Shown piece by piece: positions 8,776 to 16,074 of a stretch of 64,000 bases of DNA (positions within the stretch are counted from its first letter, which is position 1; each line of letters opens with the position of its first letter). The notes below the pieces were generated by a model. The model made no database searches and was not told where the DNA came from. It saw only the letters and a program-made list of their open reading frames with translations. This stretch comes from Celeribacter neptunius (GTDB lineage Bacteria; Pseudomonadota; Alphaproteobacteria; Rhodobacterales; Rhodobacteraceae), in contig NZ_FORH01000002.1 in the NCBI RefSeq assembly GCF_900113955.1, forward strand, positions 248,001-312,000, given 5' to 3'. A program made the position numbers and the translations under genes.

Positions 8776-9009
8776 ATGAGCGACATCCAATCTCCCCTCC
8801 CCGGCACTTTCTACCACAAGCCCTCCCCCGAAGAGCCGCCGTTCAAGGCGCCGGGGGATGCCGTGGCCATCGGCGATCAGATCGGCCTGATCGAAGTGAT
8901 GAAAACCTTCATCGCGGTGAATGCCGAGGTGGCGGGCACGTTCAAGGGCTATAGCGTCGAAGATGCCACCCCCGTCACCGCCGGAGCCGTGCTGGCGGAG
9001 CTTGACTGA
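8776..9009 (+). CDS. Biotinyl carrier domain protein (BCCP-like, 77 aa)
   Basis: This is a single-domain biotinyl carrier. The flat lipoyl/biotinyl fold is recognisable from SPLPGTFYHKP.PEEPPF at the start, the hairpin lysine in IEVMKTF (about residues 42-48) and a closing GAVLAELD. The attachment site reads VMKT rather than the classical AMKM, which is common in stand-alone carriers of this kind. It is much shorter than AccB (about 150 aa) because the N-terminal part is absent. It ends one base before the biotin carboxylase ATG, so the two are surely co-translated. The carried carboxyl group would pass to the PxpB/PxpC-type carboxyltransferase downstream. Confidence 0.87.
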   Translation: MSDIQSPLPGTFYHKPSPEEPPFKAPGDAVAIGDQIGLIEVMKTFIAVNAEVAGTFKGYSVEDATPVTAGAVLAELD

Positions 9010-9010
9010 C

Positions 9011-10387
9011 ATGGCGATCGAAAGACTGTTCATCGCCAACCGTGGGGAGATCGCCGTGCGCGTGGTGAAAGCCGCGAAAGTCTTGGGCATCCACACGATC
9101 CAGGCGCATTCCGAGGCCGACACCGAGATGCTGGCCGTCAAGCTCGCCGATGAGGCGATCTGCATCGGGCCGGCACCGTCGAAAGACAGCTACCTGAACA
9201 TTCCCGCCATTCTCGAGGCCGCAAAGACCACGAGAGCGGATGCGATCCACCCCGGCTACGGCTTTCTCTCGGAAAGCCCCGCCTTCGCCCGCGCCGTCGA
9301 AGAGGCCGGCCTGATTTTCGTCGGGCCCTCTGCCGACACGATCGAGCGCATGGGCGACAAAGTTGCGGCCCGTCAGGCTGCCGAGGCCGCCGGCGTGCCG
9401 GTTGTCCCCGGCTCTGACGGGCGGATTGATGTGACCGAAGCGTTATCCGTGGCCGAAAAGATCGGCTATCCGGTGATGATCAAGGCCGCCGCCGGTGGCG
9501 GTGGGCGTGGCATTCGTATCGCGAAAGACGAGGCGGAGCTGAAGACCCTCGCACCGCAGGCCAAGGCCGAAGCCGAAGCCGCCTTTGGCGACGGCGGCCT
9601 CTACATCGAACGCGCGATCCTGTCGCCGCGCCATATCGAGGTGCAGATCCTCGGTGACGGTGAAAACGCCGTGCATTGCTATGAGCGCGAATGCTCCCTG
9701 CAACGCCGTCGCCAGAAGGTCTGGGAAGAAGCCGGCGCCATGTGCCTCGATGACGCGACACGCGAAAGCCTCTGTGCCTCTGCTGTCGCGCTTGCAAAAG
9801 CAGTGAACTATCGCGGCGCGGGCACGCTGGAATATCTCTATGACGAAGCCGCCAATGAGTTCTATTTCATCGAGATGAACACCCGCATTCAGGTCGAACA
9901 TCCCGTGACCGAAATGGTCACCGGCGTCGATCTCGTGGCGGAAATGATCAAGGTCTGCGGTGGCGCGAAACTGTCGATGACCCAAGATGAGATCCAGAAG
10001 ACCGGCCACGCCATCGAGGTCCGTCTCTGCGCCGAAGATCCCTACATGAATTTCATGCCCTGGCCCGGTGTCGTGTCCACGCTCAAGGAACCCACCGGCG
10101 AGGGCGTGCGCTTCGATCACTTCCTCTCCGAGGGCTATCAGATCCCGCCCTTCTACGACTCGCTTCTGGGCAAGGTCATCGTCCATGCCGACACCCGCGA
10201 CGCGGCCATCGACAAGCTGGTCAACGCGCTCGAAGAGATGGAGATCGGCGGCACCAAGACCACCGCAGCCCTGCATCTGGCGCTGGCATCCGATGCGGAG
10301 GTCCGCGCGGGGGCCTTCCACACCCAATGGCTCGAGCCCTGGCTCGAGGACGGCAACCTGTCCGCAACCAAAGGAGACGCCGCATGA
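9011..10387 (+). CDS. Biotin carboxylase (AccC-type, 458 aa)
   Basis: It uses ATP and bicarbonate to carboxylate biotin on the adjacent carrier. Domain order is normal: biotin carboxylase N-terminal domain (IANRGEIAVRVVKAAK), ATP-grasp (glycine-rich KAAAGGGGRGIRI, about residues 158-170), the catalytic EMNTRIQVEHPVTEM, and the C-terminal domain (DPYMNFMPWPG). The ATG at 9011 is chosen because the frame upstream overlaps the carrier gene. The stop overlaps the next start (ATGA at 10384-10387). As the chromosome of such bacteria normally has its own accBC, this copy is probably dedicated to the Pxp-like carboxyltransferase here. Confidence 0.9.
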   Translation: MAIERLFIANRGEIAVRVVKAAKVLGIHTIQAHSEADTEMLAVKLADEAICIGPAPSKDSYLNIPAILEAAKTTRADAIHPGYGFLSESPAFARAVEEAGLIFVGPSADTIERMGDKVAARQAAEAAGVPVVPGSDGRIDVTEALSVAEKIGYPVMIKAAAGGGGRGIRIAKDEAELKTLAPQAKAEAEAAFGDGGLYIERAILSPRHIEVQILGDGENAVHCYERECSLQRRRQKVWEEAGAMCLDDATRESLCASAVALAKAVNYRGAGTLEYLYDEAANEFYFIEMNTRIQVEHPVTEMVTGVDLVAEMIKVCGGAKLSMTQDEIQKTGHAIEVRLCAEDPYMNFMPWPGVVSTLKEPTGEGVRFDHFLSEGYQIPPFYDSLLGKVIVHADTRDAAIDKLVNALEEMEIGGTKTTAALHLALASDAEVRAGAFHTQWLEPWLEDGNLSATKGDAA

Positions 10388-11259
10388 AAACGCGTTACAC
10401 ATATGGCGGGGACGAACATATCTATGTCGAGGTCGACGATGAAATGTCGCTCGACGCCTTCTTCATCGCGCTCTCGCTCTCCAATCTGGTGCGCGCGGCC
10501 AATATCCCCGGCGTGACCGAGATCCTGCCCGCCAATGCCTCTTTCGAAGTGCGCTTTGATCCCGATGTGATCGCCCCCGACGCGATGATGGCGAAGATCA
10601 AGGAATTCGAACATCAGGCCGAGGCACAGGAAAAGCGTCTCGACACCCGGATCATCGAAATCCCGGTCTATTACGAAGACCCCTGGACCCATGAAACGCT
10701 GATGCGGTTCCGCGAACGGCATCAGGACCCGACGGGCAGCGATCTCGACTATGCCGCCCGGATCAATGGCTATGACACGGTCGCCGATTTCATCGAGGCG
10801 CATCACAGCCAGCCGTGGTTCGTCTCCATGGTCGGCTTCGTCTCCGGGCTGCCGTTCCTGTACCAACTCGTCGAGCGCGAAAAACAGCTCGAAGTGCCGA
10901 AATACCTGCGGCCGCGCACCGACACGCCGAAGCTGACTGTGGGCTATGGCGGCTGCTTCTCCTGCATCTATTCCGTGCGCGGCGCCGGCGGCTACCAGAT
11001 GTTCGGCATCACGCCGATGCCGATTTTCGATCCGGAGCAAAAGATCAGCTACCTCAAAGACTTCATGGTCTTCTTTAAACCCGGCGACATCGTGAAATGG
11101 AAACCCATCGACCGCGCCGAATACGACCGCATCACCCAGGCGGTCGAGGATGGCAGCTACACGCCGCGCATCGCCGAGGTCGCATTCGATCTCGACGCGT
11201 TCAACCAGGATATGACCGGCTTCAACGCCAAACTGATGGAGGCCCTCAATGACGCTTGA
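10384..11259 (+). CDS. pxpB: PxpB/KipI-like carboxyltransferase subunit (291 aa)
   Basis: This protein belongs to the AHS1 (KipI, carboxyltransferase domain subdomain C/D) family. The characteristic FVSGLPFLYQL and GAGGYQMFGITPMPIFD segments lie in its second half. At 291 aa it is longer than typical PxpB (about 220). The first 100 residues correspond to the N-terminal allophanate-hydrolase-like subdomain, and an acidic insert of about 50 residues (PWTHETLMRFRERHQ..) lies between. Together with the AHS2 protein it forms the enzyme head that handles the carboxylated or phosphorylated lactam. It overlaps the biotin carboxylase stop by 4 bases and the pxpC start by 11. Confidence 0.85.
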   Translation: MKTRYTYGGDEHIYVEVDDEMSLDAFFIALSLSNLVRAANIPGVTEILPANASFEVRFDPDVIAPDAMMAKIKEFEHQAEAQEKRLDTRIIEIPVYYEDPWTHETLMRFRERHQDPTGSDLDYAARINGYDTVADFIEAHHSQPWFVSMVGFVSGLPFLYQLVEREKQLEVPKYLRPRTDTPKLTVGYGGCFSCIYSVRGAGGYQMFGITPMPIFDPEQKISYLKDFMVFFKPGDIVKWKPIDRAEYDRITQAVEDGSYTPRIAEVAFDLDAFNQDMTGFNAKLMEALNDA

Positions 11260-12220
11260 GATCATCAAACCCGGTCTGGCGACGACCATTCAGGATCTGG
11301 GCCGCCCCGGTTATTTCCACCTCGGCATTCCCGAAGGCGGCGCGATGGATCGCCTGGCATTTCGGGCCGCGAACATGCTTGTCGGCAATGACGAAGGCGC
11401 CGCGGGATTGGAAGCCGTGTTCATGGGGCCGGAGATCAAATTCGGCACCGAGATGAGCGTGGCGGTCACCGGCGCCGAGATGCCGATGATGCTCGATGGC
11501 GAGCCGCGCGAGACCTGGACCTCCTTTACCGTCAAACCCGGTCAGGTGCTGTCCTTCGGCTTCCTGAAAACCGGCGCGCGGATCTATATCGCTGTCTCCG
11601 GCGGCATCGACACGCCGCCCGCGCTTGGCTCGCGCTCGACCTATCCGATCGGCGCCCTGGGCGGGTTCGAAGGCCGTGCCATTGCCGCAGGCGATGTGAT
11701 CCCAGTCGGCAACGGGTCGGTGATGGCGGAGGGGCGCGTGGTCCCCGATGCGCTCCGCCGCCGCCCCGGCTCTCCGGCCGAATTGCGCGTCCTGACCGGC
11801 CTCTATTGGCACCGCCTGACGGAAAAGAGCCAAAAGGCGTTCTTCGACGACGATTGGGTGGTCGCGCCCGAGGCCGACCGCATGGGCTACCGCTTCCGTG
11901 GCGGTCAGCCGATGGAATTCGTCGACCGCCCGCAGCCCTTTGGCGCAGGCTCCGACCCGTCGAACATTGTCGACGGCTGCTATTCCTACGGCTCCATTCA
12001 GGTGCCCGGGGGCCTCGAGCCCATCGTGCTGCACCGTGATGCGGTGTCGGGCGGCGGGTACTTTACCCTCGGCGCCGTGATCTCCGCCGATATGGACCTG
12101 ATCGGCCAGTTGCAGCCGAACACGCCGGTGAAGTTCAAACGTGTCGAAATGGACGAAGCCCTGGCCGCGCGCAAGCAACGCAAAACCATGATCGAAGACA
12201 TTCGTCAGGCCCTCGCATGA
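11249..12220 (+). CDS. pxpC: PxpC-like carboxyltransferase subunit, AHS2 family (323 aa)
   Basis: This is the AHS2 partner of PxpB. Recognisable segments are QDLGRPGYFHLGIPEGGAMD (about residues 14-33), AANMLVGNDEGAAGLE, the YIAVSGGID strand, and GLYWHRLT. Length is normal. It begins inside the 3' end of pxpB, so the two proteins are made in equal amounts. No gene for an allophanate hydrolase or urea amidolyase is fused here, so the set is a split version of the urea carboxylase architecture. It is the last gene of the operon; no strong intrinsic terminator is visible after it. Confidence 0.88.
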   Translation: MTLEIIKPGLATTIQDLGRPGYFHLGIPEGGAMDRLAFRAANMLVGNDEGAAGLEAVFMGPEIKFGTEMSVAVTGAEMPMMLDGEPRETWTSFTVKPGQVLSFGFLKTGARIYIAVSGGIDTPPALGSRSTYPIGALGGFEGRAIAAGDVIPVGNGSVMAEGRVVPDALRRRPGSPAELRVLTGLYWHRLTEKSQKAFFDDDWVVAPEADRMGYRFRGGQPMEFVDRPQPFGAGSDPSNIVDGCYSYGSIQVPGGLEPIVLHRDAVSGGGYFTLGAVISADMDLIGQLQPNTPVKFKRVEMDEALAARKQRKTMIEDIRQALA

Positions 12221-12290
12221 GGGGCTGACGCTCTCCCCCGCGAAATCTCTCAGCACGATGTAGTGTCTGCTCACCCTTGATGCGGGCTGT

Positions 12291-12318
12291 CATTTGCAAA
12301 CCATTTGTGGTTCAAATG
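12291..12318. repeat. Imperfect palindrome upstream of DUF1036-like pair
   Basis: Arms CATTTG and CAAATG, with inner AAACC and GGTT, enclose a short spacer. It lies between pxpC and the first small secreted protein gene and could be an operator or part of a hairpin. Function is not known. Confidence 0.3.
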
Positions 12319-12365
12319 CAGAACAGATGATTTTCAACAACCCATTGATATTCGGCCCCTTCCGC

Positions 12366-12806
12366 ATGAACGCCCCTATACCATCACACCGACAGTTCTC
12401 TCTTTTCATGCGCCCGGTCGTGATCGGCCTCAGCGCGGCGTTTTGTGCCTCTGCATCTGCCTCTGCCACGGCATCAGTGAAAGTCAGGCTTGAAAGCACC
12501 TGCGATGCGGAAATGTATGTCTATCTCCGGTATCGTAACAAGAAAGACGAATGGCGCAATGCAGGGTGGTATACGATGGAGCCTTACGAGAGCTTCTATA
12601 TCAATTCTGACGGACCGGTTTTGTCGAACAATTTGATCTTTTATGTCTACGCAGACACCAAAGACGGTCGCGGTTTCTTTTCGCGAACACGTGAGAATGA
12701 TGACCACATATTGAAGATGCGCAACAGCAAAGCGTATCTTCCTGCTTTGAGACTCGTGGGGCAGCCATATGACGATTACATAAACGTATCAGTCGGCTGC
12801 GAGTGA
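12366..12806 (+). CDS. Small secreted DUF1036-like protein (146 aa from this start)
   Basis: Function is unknown. The N-terminus is a signal peptide (MRPVVIGLSAAFCASASASA). The mature part is one domain of about 100 residues. It has a cysteine at its start and another near its C-terminus, plus a W.NAGWYTMEPYES segment and a FYVYADTKDG segment. This pattern (C ... GWw.l.PG ... YvYA) is that of DUF1036 proteins, but the match is weak. The start is unclear: ATG codons at 12318, 12366 and 12408 all lack a good ribosome-binding site, and the last gives the shortest signal peptide. It is followed by a paralogue. Confidence 0.62.
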   Translation: MNAPIPSHRQFSLFMRPVVIGLSAAFCASASASATASVKVRLESTCDAEMYVYLRYRNKKDEWRNAGWYTMEPYESFYINSDGPVLSNNLIFYVYADTKDGRGFFSRTRENDDHILKMRNSKAYLPALRLVGQPYDDYINVSVGCE

Positions 12807-12818
12807 GGAGACGTGGCA

Positions 12819-13241
12819 ATGACGAAATATCTTTCGAACGGTTTTTGCCTCCTCACGCTTTGCGCGAGTGTCCTGTTTCCGTTACCCGGGAATGCAGAGC
12901 GTAATTCGAACCGCACCCGCACGATCGTACTTGTGAGCGATTGTACCTACGAAGAGATGGAGGTTTTCATCTCCTATTCTCCGCAGCCGGATTACTGGCG
13001 CAAGGACGGCTGGTGGCGCCTTTCGCCGGGCAAGCGCGCGATTGTGACGGGGAATGGTCACGATCTTTACCATCGCGACAATGCCGCAATCTACTATTAT
13101 GCAGAGAGCCCAGCCAGCGGCGTTCGGGTCGACGGCTATCACGGCATGAATTTCGATGGCGAGCATTTTGAAGGCGGGGAAGCCAAACGCCTTTTCCGTG
13201 GCAATTATGTTGAAGTCCATGTCGGCTGGAAGGGGTGTTGA
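12819..13241 (+). CDS. Small secreted DUF1036-like protein, paralogue of preceding gene (140 aa)
   Basis: Function is unknown. A signal peptide (FCLLTLCASVLFPLPGNA) precedes a domain with C at the start, YWRKDGWWRLSPGKRA in the middle, and YYYAESP, then a C-terminal cysteine. The order of motifs equals that of the gene before it, so the two are tandem paralogues, although diverged. The ATG at 12819 has GGAG eight bases upstream and is preferred over an in-frame GTG at 13 bp into the same region (12813). The stop codon at 13239-13241 directly touches the terminal inverted repeat of the IS6-type remnant, so transcription probably reads into the remnant. Confidence 0.72.
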   Translation: MTKYLSNGFCLLTLCASVLFPLPGNAERNSNRTRTIVLVSDCTYEEMEVFISYSPQPDYWRKDGWWRLSPGKRAIVTGNGHDLYHRDNAAIYYYAESPASGVRVDGYHGMNFDGEHFEGGEAKRLFRGNYVEVHVGWKGC

Positions 13242-13579
13242 GGGGGCTGTCAGACGAATTCGACCCCGTCTCAACCTGGACAGTGAGACTGCTCTTTTTC
13301 AGCACAAAAACCGCGCCACCCGGCGAGAGCAGCGGCGCGGTTCAGTTTGAAATTGTCTCGACGGTAGAGCGCCCGCTCCTGATTGAAATGGTTGTGGACG
13401 GAAGCATGAATGGCGGTGAATTTCTGCAAACGTCACATTTGCCTGCAGCAACGCATCGCGCATCCCCGCCAAACGAATAATCTTAGGGCTGGTTTTGAAG
13501 CCGCGAAACGGTCAGCATTCGGTCATAGCCTAAGGCCACGTGACCGCCCTGCTCAATCGAGTTTCTCCTGACAGCCCCC
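13242..13579 (-). mobile_element. IS6-family element reduced to 338 bp, with intact terminal inverted repeats
   Basis: The ends are a perfect 12-bp inverted repeat, GGGGGCTGTCAG at 13242-13253 and CTGACAGCCCCC at 13568-13579. Inside, read on the minus strand, lies an N-terminal transposase piece (FKTSPKIIRLAG at about 13464-13503). After a deletion and frameshift comes the C-terminal piece (HFNQERALYRRDNFKLNRAA, then ALAGWRGFCAE; stop at 13271-13273). These are characteristic of IS6-family transposases of Rhodobacteraceae. The DDE core is gone, so it cannot encode a transposase. I see no 8-bp target duplication at its borders, which suggests later recombination. Confidence 0.85.
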
Positions 13580-13611
13580 ATCGTCTGGCATAACCGCCCG
13601 GCGTTATATTT

Positions 13612-15153
13612 CTAGGCCTTTGAAATGAAATCCGAAGCAAAGCTTTCCGCAATTGCCATCACGACGGCATGGATCGGACCGGCCGTGATTTCGGGGATCA
13701 CGGAAGAGTCGACAATCGACAGGTTGTCGAGACCGCGCATCGCAAGGCTTGCATCGACAATCGACTCTTCATCCGCCCCCATGCGACAGGTGGCAACCGG
13801 GTGATGATGCGTGATGACGGCCTTTGCGATAAAGGCATCCATCGCCTCTTCACTCTCAAGATCACTGGCCGTCGGATGCATTTCCTCGGCCATCCAAGGC
13901 ACAAGCATTTTGCTCCGCCCCACCATCCGCGCCCGTTCAAGCGCCACGCGGAACAGGTGGCGGTCTCGCTCTGTCTGAAGATAGTTCGGGTTGATCACCG
14001 GCCGATCCGAAAGCTCCGGCCCCGTGATGTAAAGCGCGCCACGGCTTGTCGGGTTCGTCACTCCGAACAAGAGCGTGAACCCTTCCCCCAACTCGGGCGC
14101 GGTTAGCATTTCGGATGCGCTCGGGGCAGCAACGCAGCCGACCACGATATCGGGGCGCCCGGTCGTTTGGGCGGGATCTTCCGCTTGATAGCTCAGCGAC
14201 TCGGAAATCTGCAGCTTGGACGGGCCGACATGTTGTTTCGCACGATAGATATTGCCTGCACCAAGCAGGTGGTCGTGCAAATTCTTACCAAGCTCACGTC
14301 GCTCGAGGACACAATCAACCCCCGCTGCGCGCAGCATTTCGGGATCGCCGACGCCCGAGCGCATCAGGGTAAGCGGGCTGCCAATGGCCCCCAGCGACAG
14401 GATCACATGATCGCCTGTGTAGAGTTCGAACTCATCGCCACGCTGAATTTCTGCCGCTTTGACACGCGTACCTTCCAGAACCAGGCGACGCACGGGGCTA
14501 TTTTTGACGATGGTGAGGTTGGGACGGGCACAGACCTCTTCGGTCAGCCAGGCATCCGCGACACTCACGCGCCTGCCATCCCGGATCATAAGCGCATTCG
14601 GCGCGGTCCCGATCAGCTCGCGACCACAATGGTCATGCAGGCGCGGCATGCCAAGTTCGACCCAGCCATCGATATAAGCCCGCACGAGCGGATGGGTTTG
14701 CCCCGAAGGCAGCATGATCGGCATAGGCCCATCACCGCCGTGTAGCTCATCGCCCCCCGTGCTCCAGCTCTCGGTCGCCTTGAAATGCGGCAGCAGCCCT
14801 TCGAAACTCCAGCGGTCATCTCCGGTCAATTCCGCCCAACGCGCAAAATCCTCGGTATGACCACGCACGTGGAACATCGCGTGAAGATTGCTGGACCCAC
14901 CCAGCACCCTGCCCCGCGCCCAGCGGTGGACGCGCCCCGCCGTTCCGGGTTGCGGCGTTGTCTCGAAATCCCAGTCAAAATCGCGGCCCTGAATAAACGG
15001 CCACATATCCGGTTTCGCGATGTCGGGATCTTTCGCCTCTTCGCCGGCCTCAACCAGCGTCACCTGCACATCCGGATTTTCACTCAATCGTGCTGCAAGA
15101 ATACAGCCTGCCGACCCGCCGCCGAGGATCAGGATATCAGCGTCATGCGGCAT
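13612..15153 (-). CDS. GMC-family FAD oxidoreductase, pyridoxine 4-oxidase-like (513 aa)
   Basis: It probably oxidises an alcohol group to an aldehyde with oxygen, as pyridoxine 4-oxidase converts pyridoxine to pyridoxal. The FAD motif GGGSAG is at residues 11-16, GMC signature 1 (ARGRVLGGSSNLHAM) at about 79-93, signature 2 (GAIGSPLTLMRSG) at 255-267, and the active-site HHHP at 449-452, followed by CRMG. From memory, the spacing and many segments (QGRDFDWDFET, HPLVRAYIDG, NALMIRDGRRV) resemble the Mesorhizobium pyridoxine 4-oxidase far more than choline dehydrogenases. The start overlaps the stop of the GntR gene by 11 bases, so both form one operon. A pyridoxamine-pyruvate aminotransferase-like gene is just beyond the regulator, which supports a B6-type substrate. 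Confidence 0.85.
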   Translation of the reverse strand: MPHDADILILGGGSAGCILAARLSENPDVQVTLVEAGEEAKDPDIAKPDMWPFIQGRDFDWDFETTPQPGTAGRVHRWARGRVLGGSSNLHAMFHVRGHTEDFARWAELTGDDRWSFEGLLPHFKATESWSTGGDELHGGDGPMPIMLPSGQTHPLVRAYIDGWVELGMPRLHDHCGRELIGTAPNALMIRDGRRVSVADAWLTEEVCARPNLTIVKNSPVRRLVLEGTRVKAAEIQRGDEFELYTGDHVILSLGAIGSPLTLMRSGVGDPEMLRAAGVDCVLERRELGKNLHDHLLGAGNIYRAKQHVGPSKLQISESLSYQAEDPAQTTGRPDIVVGCVAAPSASEMLTAPELGEGFTLLFGVTNPTSRGALYITGPELSDRPVINPNYLQTERDRHLFRVALERARMVGRSKMLVPWMAEEMHPTASDLESEEAMDAFIAKAVITHHHPVATCRMGADEESIVDASLAMRGLDNLSIVDSSVIPEITAGPIHAVVMAIAESFASDFISKA

Positions 15154-15829
15154 CGCCAGACCTCAGCCCAAGCCCCATCAGCTTGCGCTGCGTGCGTTCA
15201 AGATGTTCATACATTGCCTTTTCTGCCGCCAATGCGTCGCGGTCAGCGATTGCTTCCGCGATCCGTTGGTGTTCCTCATCGCGCATTTTCACGCGCGCGT
15301 CAGTCTTTTGTTCGTCCGCATCGCTATCGGTAAATCGCAGCCGCGCATCGTTTTGAACGCGGTGCAAAAGGATATGCAGTTCCGACGCAAGACTGTTGCG
15401 AGAGCCGGCCGCAACCGCCCGGTGGAAATCCTGGTCGGCCTGTGCGGGGCTCACTTCTTTCGGCGAATGGGCCGTCTGCAAAATGCGGGCGATCTCGTCG
15501 GGAGACGCCCGAAGCGCCGCCAGACGCGCAAGAGCTGGCTCGATCATGAGACGCATCTCCATGACTTCGAGCGGATTGGTCGACTGCACCAGCTTCGTGT
15601 CGGTCGAACGCGCCTCAGAGCTGGCCCGCCGGCCGCTTTTGGCAGGCGTGAGCTCCCCGCTGTCGCGAAGCGTTTTCAAAGATTTGCGGAGCGTGTGACG
15701 GGAAACCCCGAGTTGCTCGGCCAAAATGCGCTCGGGAGCAAGCTCACTTGCGTCCTTCAGCATGGAGCGCAGTTGTTCCGTCACCCCCGTCGCCTTATCC
15801 ACATTTTTTTCTGTTTCCTGCTCACTCAT
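15143..15829 (-). CDS. GntR/FadR-family regulator (228 aa)
   Basis: The protein has an N-terminal winged helix (ILAEQLGVSRHTLRKSLKTL, about residues 40-60) and an FCD domain (LMIEPALARLAAL, then QADQDFHRAVAAGSRN and a closing DEEHQRIAEAI). The histidine and aspartate pattern of the FCD metal or effector site is visible. I place the start at ATG 15829 because AGGAGG lies about ten bases upstream, and earlier in-frame ATGs at 15919 and 15868 lack one. It is co-transcribed with the oxidase gene and divergent from the aminotransferase. It is the best candidate for the protein that binds the CAACC/GGTTG repeats found here and upstream of the HpaB-type gene. Confidence 0.85.
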   Translation of the reverse strand: MSEQETEKNVDKATGVTEQLRSMLKDASELAPERILAEQLGVSRHTLRKSLKTLRDSGELTPAKSGRRASSEARSTDTKLVQSTNPLEVMEMRLMIEPALARLAALRASPDEIARILQTAHSPKEVSPAQADQDFHRAVAAGSRNSLASELHILLHRVQNDARLRFTDSDADEQKTDARVKMRDEEHQRIAEAIADRDALAAEKAMYEHLERTQRKLMGLGLRSGDAA

Positions 15830-15944
15830 GCAAACTTGTCCTCCTCGGGATCCCGGCACGTCACACATCGTCCCTCCAACCAGTGTCAGATCAGCGGGGG
15901 TCGTCAATATTTTCGTCAATACTGGTGGAATTTTCAGCGCGCCG

Positions 15945-15990
15945 CAACCAAAAAAACATAAATGGTCAAATTATGGTTGAGTTTGGTTGA
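15945..15990. promoter_or_regulatory. Operator-like CAACC/GGTTG cluster in the gntR-aminotransferase divergent region
   Basis: CAACC occurs at 15945-15949 and GGTTG at 15975-15979 and 15985-15989, the last two as a direct repeat of GGTTGAG ten bases apart, with a degenerate GGTCA at 15964. The same words recur upstream of the monooxygenase operon at 24828-24847 and 25011-25030. FadR-type regulators usually bind TGGT...ACCA dyads, so this is a plausible operator for the local GntR protein. The 245-base spacer (15830-16074) has no other gene. Confidence 0.5.
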
Positions 15991-16074
15991 GCACTTATGC
16001 CTTGGTGTAGATGCGCGGTTTTTTTCCAAATCTCACAAGAGGTTTTAGGCCGCTCTGACAACAGGAAGACATTC

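Noticed and set aside
13242-13579. Eight-base target duplication for the reduced IS6 element
   Set aside because: The bases on the left (GGTGTTGA) and right (ATCGTCTG) differ, so there is no target duplication.
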